Shown: positions 10,264 to 15,880 of the stretch, in pieces | Layout: each line of letters opens with the position of its first letter | Numbering within the stretch: position 1 is the stretch's first letter | DNA from: Methanobacterium sp964452085 | GTDB taxonomy: Archaea; Methanobacteriota; Methanobacteria; Methanobacteriales; Methanobacteriaceae | DNA length: 15,880 nt | Direction: 5' to 3' | Assembly: GCA_964452085.1 (NCBI GenBank) | Contig: CAYVKL010000020.1 | Location: forward strand, 1-15,880 | Notes under the pieces: model-generated | Database searches by the model: none | What the model was told of the DNA's origin: nothing | What the model saw: the letters and a program-made list of their open reading frames with translations, nothing else | Program-made: the position numbers and the translations under genes

Positions 10264-10323
10264 CATGGATGTCGCGACGTAAAAATACCTAGAATCTATC
10301 TTGATTAGTGAAAATTATCAACC

Positions 10324-10350
10324 AAAAAAATAAATTATTTTTTAAAAAAA
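10324..10350 (-). terminator. T-tract terminator after the lyase-like adhesin gene
   Basis: On the minus strand, two runs of seven Ts (10344-10350 and 10324-10330) follow the stop codon at 10366-10368 by 15-42 bp. Confidence 0.5.
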
Positions 10351-10365
10351 GAAAGAATGGGGGTT

Positions 10366-12282
10366 TTATATTGCCCCTGTGGTGAATGATATTGCTTTGT
10401 TTACATTGGAGTTACCTGCCAGATCTGTTACTGCGAAGGTGTAGATTAGTAGCATGTATCGTGTGTTGGCGGCTAGTGGGCTGGTGGGTGTTATGGTTAA
10501 TGTGTTTCCGCTGACAATTGGGGTAATAGATACTAAAATTCCCGTGGTTGCTGTTTTTAGGTAGATCAAGGTTAGATATTTGGCTTGTAGGGGTTCGTTG
10601 AAGGTGGCGGTAATTATTTTGTTTCGAGGTACGTTTACTGCATAGTTGGTCGGATTTGTCGTGGTTACGTAGGGTTGTGCCCCTACACCGTAGGTTCTGG
10701 TGGTTGCTATTGAGAGGTTTCCTGTAACATCTTTCACACAACCAGCGTATAGTAATAAAAGGTATTTGGCTTCTGTTAGGGGGTTGTTGGGTGTGATGGT
10801 TAGCATGTTGTTGTTGATGGTTTTGGTAGTGGGTATTATTGTTCCTGTGCTGGTTTTGAGTATGATTAGGTTGAGATTCGCTGCTATGATTGGTTTGCTG
10901 AAGGTTACTGTGAAAATCTGATTTGCAGGTAAGTTAACGGCATACTGGGCCGGATTAGTACTTGTTACATATACCAGATCAGATGGTTGAGTAATAGCTT
11001 TTTCAAAGGCACCAATATCATATCCATTGCCCTGGGGTCTGGAAATACCCTTCATGTCCATAAAACACGCGTGCTGTGATGTTCCTCTATCCACGGCTAA
11101 ACTGCCATTTTTTAGAGTGTAATCATTCTTTAAAGCATTTGTGAATAGTTGTTCAGAATTAGTTTGTGTTGAATGCTGGTCAAAACCCATAACTTGCCAC
11201 TGGCTAAATGAAGGATAAGTTGATTCATCATCAGGACTAACCGGGTGTGAATTTGTCGTGATAATGTTAAAATCTGATTCAAGTCCGGTTATACTATCAG
11301 TGCAAATACTACCACGGTTGGGGTTGTTATTCAGAAGAATATTATTATAAATTTTATTCTGGCTACTTCCATCCTTAATATTCAAAGCCCATCTTCCATC
11401 TGAAGCCACAATGACCGTGTTATGGTAAACCTGATTGTTATTTGACGCTGATCCGCCATCAATACAGTACAGAGATATTCCACTAGAATGATTATTGAAG
11501 AGTAAGTTGTTTCTAATCATTGAATTTACAACCCCATCACAATTTATTCCTGAACCTCCACCTAAGCCATTATTGTAAATGATATTATTTTCAACCAGTG
11601 CATTGGATATAACACCATCTCCACCCATACTGATATCCCCATTCATATGAAGACCACAGCCATGGTTATCATATATTATATTCCCCCTAATAATGGGATT
11701 GTCTCCACTGTTACTTGTGTAAATCCCGTGTTCATTCACAGAGCCATAGCATTCGCAGTTTTCAATCTTAAGATTATTACTGAAACCAGTGAATATTCCC
11801 CAATTTCCATTATCATGGGATTTAACATGTGTAATGGTAACATAATCTGATTCACTGACTCTTATCCCAGCTCGAAAGGCATTTTTTATTTCTAAATTTT
11901 CTATATTAACATAATCTGCATTTTCAACAAAAATAGCATCCCTTTTATTGTAACTAGAACCATCAAGGCCGGACCCATCAATCACAACACCATCGCCCGC
12001 ACCCCTAAACGTTATTGCATTGTTTTCAGTTCCACTTGTGGTGATCTGGATGTTTTCATGGATGAAATAGTTCCCATTTGATATTAAAACAGTGTCTCCT
12101 ATTTCAACCTGGGTAGCAGCATGGTTAATGGTATTCCATGGATGGCTCTGGGATCCGTCATTTGAATCATTTCCAAGGTTAACATCAACGTATAACGTTG
12201 AATTTGCTGCACATGCAATTCCCTGAAGAATAATGGCCAATAATAATACAATTAAAACAATTAAAGTCAATTTTTTTATCAA
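10366..12282 (-). CDS. Secreted right-handed beta-helix protein (pectate-lyase-like fold) with two C-terminal Big_5 domains
   Basis: The protein has 638 residues. An ideal signal peptide (MIKKLTLIVL... ending ACAA, about 26 residues) is followed by YVDVNLGNDSNDGS...PWNTI, the DUF1565-like opening of many secreted lyase-type helices, and GDTVLISNGNY. Residues of about 70-350 contain regular N-x-x-I and GI.. rungs of a parallel beta-helix. AVDRGT and GYDIGAFE mark the end of the helix, as in choice-of-anchor Q proteins. About 439-638 are two Ig-like domains. Members of this fold can be polysaccharide lyases, epimerases or pure adhesins. No catalytic residues could be assigned, so enzymatic activity is open. 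The TTG at 12282 is preferred to the in-frame TTG at 12300 because GGGGGTG (12289-12295) lies six bases before it and the signal peptide then starts correctly. The central part looks unrelated to the neighbouring adhesins; only the C-terminus is shared. Confidence 0.85.
   Translation of the reverse strand: MIKKLTLIVLIVLLLAIILQGIACAANSTLYVDVNLGNDSNDGSQSHPWNTINHAATQVEIGDTVLISNGNYFIHENIQITTSGTENNAITFRGAGDGVVIDGSGLDGSSYNKRDAIFVENADYVNIENLEIKNAFRAGIRVSESDYVTITHVKSHDNGNWGIFTGFSNNLKIENCECYGSVNEHGIYTSNSGDNPIIRGNIIYDNHGCGLHMNGDISMGGDGVISNALVENNIIYNNGLGGGSGINCDGVVNSMIRNNLLFNNHSSGISLYCIDGGSASNNNQVYHNTVIVASDGRWALNIKDGSSQNKIYNNILLNNNPNRGSICTDSITGLESDFNIITTNSHPVSPDDESTYPSFSQWQVMGFDQHSTQTNSEQLFTNALKNDYTLKNGSLAVDRGTSQHACFMDMKGISRPQGNGYDIGAFEKAITQPSDLVYVTSTNPAQYAVNLPANQIFTVTFSKPIIAANLNLIILKTSTGTIIPTTKTINNNMLTITPNNPLTEAKYLLLLYAGCVKDVTGNLSIATTRTYGVGAQPYVTTTNPTNYAVNVPRNKIITATFNEPLQAKYLTLIYLKTATTGILVSITPIVSGNTLTITPTSPLAANTRYMLLIYTFAVTDLAGNSNVNKAISFTTGAI
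10369..10970. repeat. Dispersed repeat, copy 2: Big_5 pair shared with 5979-6580
   Basis: This is collinear with copy 1 throughout. The last domain coded here ends NKAISFTTGAI, against NKVFTFTTGAT in copy 1. The close nucleotide match contrasts with the unrelated N-terminal halves of the two proteins. This points to duplication or gene conversion limited to the C-terminal module. Confidence 0.75.
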
Positions 12283-12288
12283 AATATA

Positions 12289-12295
12289 CACCCCC
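12289..12295 (-). promoter_or_regulatory. Shine-Dalgarno deciding the TTG start of the beta-helix protein
   Basis: The minus strand reads GGGGGTG, close to GGAGGTG, six bases before the TTG at 12282. It lies downstream of the alternative TTG at 12300 and so cannot serve that start. Confidence 0.6.
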
Positions 12296-12315
12296 AACAA
12301 ATCTAATCCTATCTG

Positions 12316-12324
12316 ATATATGTA
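12316..12324 (-). promoter_or_regulatory. Candidate TATA box for the beta-helix protein gene
   Basis: The minus strand reads TACATATAT. A start 20-25 bp downstream would leave a very short leader that carries the GGGGGTG site. The same short-leader layout is seen for the other adhesin-like genes here. Confidence 0.3.
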
Positions 12325-12381
12325 ATCTATTTATCATCATAAAAAAATTTTTAAATTTTTAGCGAAAAAAGATGGGGAAAT

Positions 12382-12420
12382 AAAAAAAAAATTATATATT
12401 TGGTGGTAAAAAAGGAAAAA
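12382..12420 (-). terminator. T-tract terminator after the mosaic adhesin gene
   Basis: Downstream of the stop (12429-12431) the minus strand has T-runs of five (12416-12420), six (12408-12413) and ten (12382-12391), with no GC-rich stem. This fits archaeal T-tract termination. Confidence 0.55.
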
Positions 12421-12428
12421 TTATTTTT

Positions 12429-15400
12429 CTATGTTGCTCCTGTGGTGAAGCTGATGGCTTTGTTCACGTTGGGGTTTCCGGATAGGTCTGTTACTGCGAA
12501 GTAGTAGATCATTAGTAGGTATCTTGTGTTGGCGGCTAGTGGTGTGGTGGGTGTGATGGTTAGTGTGTTTCCGCTGACGGTTTTGGTGGTGTTTATTAGT
12601 AGTCCGGTGCTGGCGTTTTTGAGTTGTACTAGTGTGAGGTATTTTCCGAGTATGGGTTCGTTGAAGGTGACGGTGATTACTTTGTTTCGGGGTACGTTGG
12701 TTGCGTAGTTGGTGGGGTCGGTGCTGGTTGCGTTGGGTCCTGTTCCTGCGCTGAAGCTGGTTGTTTTTGCTGCTACGGGGTTGCCTACTAGGTCTGTGAC
12801 ACTTCCGGCGTAGATTAGTATCATGTATCTGGCTTCTGCTAGTGGGTTGGTGGGTGTGATGGTTAATGTGTTACCGTTGATGCTTAGGGTGGTGGGTATT
12901 ATTGTTCCGGTGCTGGTTTTGAGTTGTATGTTGTTGTTTCCTGCTTTGATTGCTTCGTTGAAGGTTACTGTGATTATTTTATTGGGTGCTACGTTTACAG
13001 CGTAGTTAGCAGGGTCGGTGCTGGTTACGGTGGGTGCGTTTCCCACTATGAAGTTGCTGGTTTTTGCAGCCACAGGATTTCCTGCTAGGTCGGTTACACA
13101 ACCTGCGTACAATAGTAGTATGTATTTGGCTTCTGCTAGTAAGCTAGTGGGTGTTATTGTCAGTACAGTACCGCTAACACTTTTGGTGGTGGTTACTAGT
13201 GCTCCTGTACTGTTTTTTAGTTGGATGTTTAGGTTGCCTGCTTTGATTGTTTCGTTGAAGGTTACTGTGATTATTTTGTTGGTGGCAACGCACACGGCGT
13301 TGTTGGCTGGGTCAATGATGGTTATGACGGGTGCTATGGTGTCGATGGTGTAGGTTCTGTTTTGATGTGCTGCTTCATTTCCACTTACATCTACTGCATA
13401 AAACTCTAAATAGTATGTTCCATCGCTATTGAAAGGTAAGACTACTGGAGTAACCTGATGAAGCCAACCGCTACTGTTTATTTGGTAATAGATTTCAGGT
13501 GCAGGATCTAAAACATCACTTGCAGTTAGATTGACAGTTTTAGCAGAGTTGTAGATACCACTTGGTAGATCGGCTGATACAGTTGGCGGAGTCACATCCT
13601 CCCCTAAAGGTGCGAACACACTAAAACTGGTTATGCCATTAGCATAAACAAATTTATCTGTAGTATTAACCTCGGAGGTTAATTCACTCCACGAACTTCC
13701 ATCATACCTCCACATCTTTAAGGTATCCTCACCAACTAACAACCCTACTGGATTATAGTAAATTTTCAGGTCAACACTAGTGCTGCCTAAACCCTGCATA
13801 TCCACATAACTAGTAATGTTAAACCATAAAGACGGATCCTCAGGAGGGATCTCCACACCATTCATTATTATTCCGTTTAAGTAATCAAAGGTAACAGTGG
13901 TGGGATAAGCCAAACCCAAGGTCAGCCTGGTGAAGGTGTTACTGGTGGAACCGGTTGCATAAAGGTCATTACCATTATTATTAATCAACTGATTATCCTG
14001 GAAATTACCACCATTAATCCCCTGCAACCACAGTCCATTGCGGTTGTTTTCAACAAGGTTGTTATTGATGGTTGTGTTGGTGTTGCCGTCTCCTAGGAGG
14101 TATAGGCCGTAGTATGCGTTGGTTCCGCCGCCGTATCCGTTGTGTGTGAATGTGTTGTTTTGTATGGTTAGTTTTCCTATTGTTTGGAGGTATATTCCGT
14201 GTTGTGTGTTGTTGGTGATGTTGTTGTTGGTGATGTTGATGTTTTGGTTGTCGTTGTTCCATGTGTGTATGTTTATTCCGTCTAGTGTGGCTCCGGTTAT
14301 GGTGGTGTTTTGTATGGTTATGTTTTGTGCGGGGCTTCCTCCGTATCGGTAGCTGGGTAGGTTTATTCCGTAGTTTGTGGGGTTGGTGATGGTGGTGTTG
14401 TTTATGGTTAGGTTGTATAAGTCGCAGTAGTAATCTTTTTTCTCTATGGCGCTTGCTCCGGTGTTGTTGATGGTGGTGTTTTGTATGTTTAGGTTGGTGG
14501 TGATTCCTTCCTCGATGTATATGCCTTGTCCTGTTGTTTGGTTGATGGTGGTGTTTTGTATGTTTAGGTTGGTGGTGGTTCCTCCGATTAAGATTGCTGT
14601 TTGGATTCTTTGGCCGGTGGCAGTTTGTGTGGTTGCATCGTTGAAGGTTGCGTTGGTGATGGTGATGTACCGTCCGCCGTTGATTTTGATGGGGTATCCT
14701 GCGTTGTCTATGATTAGGTTTCCGTTGAGGTTTATGGGGTTGTTTTCTTGTCCTGTGTTTTGTAGGTAGATTCCGTTTCGGTTTGTGTAGAATTTGTTGT
14801 CTGGTGTGATGGTTGTGTTGGTGTTGCCGTCTCCTAGGAGGTATAGGCCGTAGTATGCGTTNNNNNNNNNNNNNNNNNNNNNNNNNNNNNNNNNNNNNNN
14901 NNNNNNNNNNNNNNNNNNNNNNNNNNNNNNNNNNNNNNNNNNNNNNNNNNNNNNNNNNNNNTATGGCGCTTGCTCCGGTGTTGTTGATGGTGGTGTTTTG
15001 TATGTTTAGGTTGGTGTAGGTTCCTTCATTGATGAAAATACCTTGCGCAGTAGGCGAGTTGATATTTACACCATCCACAGTAATGTTTGTGCAGGTGCCA
15101 GTCATCAGCACACCTCTTTGACAGTTGTTCATGGTAAGGTTAGTCAGGGTAACATCATTAGTTCCAGTAACCAAAACTCCTGCAGAACCAGTTGCCCCTG
15201 TTAATATAAAACCAATAATATTGGAAAATGAGCCTTGGTTGTTTACTGTGAACACAGGAGTTGCAGGATTTGAGGATCCGTTAACTGTTACTTGGCCGTT
15301 GCTCTGCACTGTGAGGTTGTTTTTGTTAACTACAATGTTTTCATTGTAGGTGTAGGGTGTGCCGCCGTCGTTCACGTTGATAACGTCATTGGCTGAGGCG

Positions 15401-15522
15401 TTGTTAATGGCCTCTTGTATGCTTCCACCGGGTGTAACATTCCACTCAGCAGCTGATACCGCTCCACAAAAAAATAAAGCTAAAAACAATACAGAAATTA
15501 CCATAAAAACGGTTTTTCTCAT
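12429..15522 (-). CDS. Mosaic adhesin-like protein, one gene split by an assembly gap; beta-helix, Ig-like and three Big_5 domains
   Basis: As written, the reading frame shifts across 100 Ns at 14862-14961. With a 324-bp gap, the two halves join in one frame of about 1105 residues. Order: signal peptide (MRKTVF... ending AVSAA); beta-helix with repeated TTNLNIQNTTIN-type rungs to about residue 620, including the missing 188-295; a domain at about 641-718 with LKMWRYDGSSW and FSVFAPLG, resembling the PGF-pre-PGF domain of archaeal surface proteins; an Ig-like domain opening TPPTVSADLPSG (about 717-805), similar to OmpL47 or chitobiase C-terminal domains; and three tandem Big_5 domains (806-1105) ending SFTTGAT. 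There is no C-terminal membrane helix. The ATG at 15522 is preferred to the one at 15543 because GGGGT (15530-15534) precedes it. Base composition changes sharply inside the gene. The role in attachment is inferred from the architecture. Confidence 0.85.
12432..13331 (-). repeat. Three tandem Big_5 (SbsA Ig-like) domain repeats of about 300 bp
   Basis: Units lie at 13035-13331, 12738-13034 and 12432-12737, coding 99, 99 and 102 residues. Each has the pattern TSTDPANYA..V, NK.ITVTFNE.I, G..LTITPT.PLA, and L.IYAG.VTDL.GNP. The last unit differs most (PRNK, GKYLTLVQLK, IYYFAVTD) and matches the final domain of the other adhesin-like genes, not its tandem neighbours. Confidence 0.85.
14066..14499 (-). 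repeat. 434-bp internal repeat, complete copy; second copy interrupted by the gap
   Basis: The left 55 bases (14066-14120) equal 14807-14861, directly left of the gap. The right 55 bases (14445-14499) equal 14962-15016, directly right of it. The next base on the outer side differs in both cases. The middle 324 bp (14121-14444) has no counterpart except the Ns. The implied period is 741 bp, or 247 codons. Confidence 0.85.
14466..14577 (-). repeat. 75-bp tandem repeat coding one or two beta-helix rungs
   Basis: A 37-bp stretch at 14466-14502 recurs exactly at 14541-14577. The 75-bp spacing equals 25 residues and codes TTNLNIQNTTIN. Its first 34 bases occur a third time at 14983-15016. Confidence 0.8.
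14862..14961. other. Assembly gap (100 N) inside the mosaic adhesin gene
   Basis: Exactly 100 Ns, a common placeholder for a gap of unknown size. Comparison with the intact repeat copy predicts a true length of 324 bp, or 324 plus a multiple of 741 bp if more copies exist. The gap edges fall on codon boundaries on both sides. Confidence 0.95.
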
Positions 15523-15529
15523 TTTATTT

Positions 15530-15534
15530 ACCCC
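15530..15534 (-). promoter_or_regulatory. Ribosome-binding site that decides the start of the mosaic adhesin
   Basis: GGGGT lies seven bases before the ATG at 15522. The upstream ATG at 15543 has only A/T-rich sequence before it. A near copy of the surrounding GGGAAAAGGGGTAA stretch occurs at about 15581-15595. Confidence 0.5.
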
Positions 15535-15560
15535 TTTTCCCATTTTTAAATAATATTAAG

Positions 15561-15568
15561 ATATAAAA
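15561..15568 (-). promoter_or_regulatory. Candidate TATA box for the mosaic adhesin gene
   Basis: The minus strand reads TTTTATAT. A start about 24 bp downstream would give a leader of roughly 16-18 bases containing the GGGGT site. Confidence 0.35.
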
Positions 15569-15737
15569 TTGAATAAATAATTACCCCCTTTTCCCTGTAA
15601 TAAGACAACTGGAAAAAAAAATAATCTCCAGAAGGACTCAGATCTTTTTGTTTATCATTGTAAATCTTGACTTAACTTAGGAATATTTACTATGATATAT
15701 ATTTTAAAAAATTAACGATATATTCTTTTTCATTTAT

Positions 15738-15778
15738 AAAAAAAGAAGAAATTATTTATAAAAAAATTAAGGAAAAAA
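15738..15778 (-). terminator. T-tract terminator after the right-edge adhesin gene
   Basis: Three minus-strand T-runs (six at 15773-15778, seven at 15760-15766, seven at 15738-15744) follow the stop codon at 15789-15791. The rest of the 15544-15737 spacer is AT-rich. It shows only a weak CTGGA/TCCAG hairpin near 15609-15635 and promoter-like sequence. Confidence 0.55.
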
Positions 15779-15788
15779 GGTTGGGTTT

Positions 15789-15880
15789 TTATGTTGTGCC
15801 GGTGGTGAAGCTGATGGCTTTGTTAGAGTTGGGGTTTCCGGATAGGTCTGTTACTGCGAAGTAGTAGATCATTAGTAGGT
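15789..15880 (-). CDS. C-terminal end of a fourth adhesin-like protein (Big_5 domain), cut by window edge
   Basis: Only the last 30 codons are visible. The frame reads LLMIYYFAVTDLSGNPNSNK, then AISFTTGTT and a TAA stop. It matches the final Ig-like domain of the mosaic adhesin (12429-12520) at 85 of 92 aligned bases, with the last 50 or so bases at the window edge identical. It is therefore the 3' end of another paralogue transcribed on the same strand, upstream of the mosaic gene. Nothing can be said of its N-terminal domains. Confidence 0.85.
   Translation of the reverse strand, partial: LLMIYYFAVTDLSGNPNSNKAISFTTGTT

Noticed and set aside
10267..10275. GC-rich palindrome gtcgcgac in an AT-rich spacer
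   Set aside because: Eight base pairs only, single copy in the window, with no partner sequence; too little to call an operator or attachment site.
12526..13353. Plus-strand open frames inside the Big_5 and repeat regions (also around 6337-6531, 10700-10921 and 14119-14769)
   Set aside because: They are antisense shadows of A/C-rich coding sequence that lacks stop codons on the opposite strand. Their hydrophobic, Val/Leu-rich products recur with the repeats, and no ribosome-binding sites were noted.
12429..14027. A separate 532-residue gene starting at 14027
   Set aside because: The start would be a TTG without a ribosome-binding site in the middle of a helix rung (NRNGLWLQGING). The open frame continues upstream to the gap, so this is the 3' part of the larger gene.
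14062..14861. Basic His/Arg/Pro-rich protein tail (for example PPRRRQHQHNH) following the gap
   Set aside because: It is the wrong frame of the helix-coding repeats, produced because 100 N is not a multiple of three. The correct frame gives ordinary Asn/Thr-rich beta-helix rungs that run on without a stop to 12429.
14401..15016. CRISPR-like array suggested by regular GT-rich repeats
   Set aside because: Repeats are spaced by codon multiples, lie within a coding frame and encode beta-helix rungs. There are no unique spacers of constant length and no cas genes.
5976..15880. Mobile element or phage tail module
   Set aside because: Repeats and mosaicism could suggest it, but no transposase, integrase, terminal inverted repeats or phage structural genes are visible. 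Signal peptides and Ig-like domains fit host surface proteins.

Overview
The window looks like chromosomal DNA of a methanogenic archaeon of the Methanobacteriales, most likely Methanobacterium-like. Evidence: AT-rich sequence, Shine-Dalgarno elements of the GGTGAT type, short leaders behind TATA-like boxes, T-tract terminators, and long secreted adhesin-like proteins that combine right-handed beta-helices with SbsA-type Ig-like (Big_5) domains. The assignment comes from family recognition, not from a database search.

Left part (1-5909): surface-glycan genes. On the minus strand are an FkbM-type methyltransferase, cut by the window edge, and a 663-residue fusion of a GT2 and a GT4-like glycosyltransferase. 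Diverging from them on the plus strand is a tight operon of nucleotide-sugar 6-dehydrogenase (ugd type), ABC-2 permease (wzm type) and ABC ATPase (wzt type). Together these could make an acidic sugar nucleotide, build and methylate a lipid-linked glycan, and export it.

Right part (5976-15880): a cluster of four minus-strand genes for secreted adhesin-like proteins, interrupted by one plus-strand GT2 glycosyltransferase (9248-10201). The first has about 20 GGAIYN (Chlamydia Pmp-like) repeats. The second has a pectate-lyase-type helix. The third is a mosaic with three tandem Big_5 domains. The fourth is visible only as its last 30 codons. All end in the same type of C-terminal domain, with strong nucleotide identity between copies.

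The third gene is broken in this record by 100 Ns (14862-14961). The sequence shows how to repair it. Both gap flanks match, for exactly 55 bp each, the two ends of a 434-bp stretch 14066-14499 in the same gene. The part missing by comparison is 324 bp, a whole number of codons, and inserting 324 bp instead of 100 restores one continuous frame of about 1105 residues. The apparent frameshift is therefore an assembly artefact at an internal repeat.

No tRNA, rRNA, CRISPR array, transposase or integrase was seen. No stretch longer than 300 bp lacks a gene; the largest spacers (2741-2989, 8991-9247, 15523-15788) hold promoter-like and terminator-like sequence.
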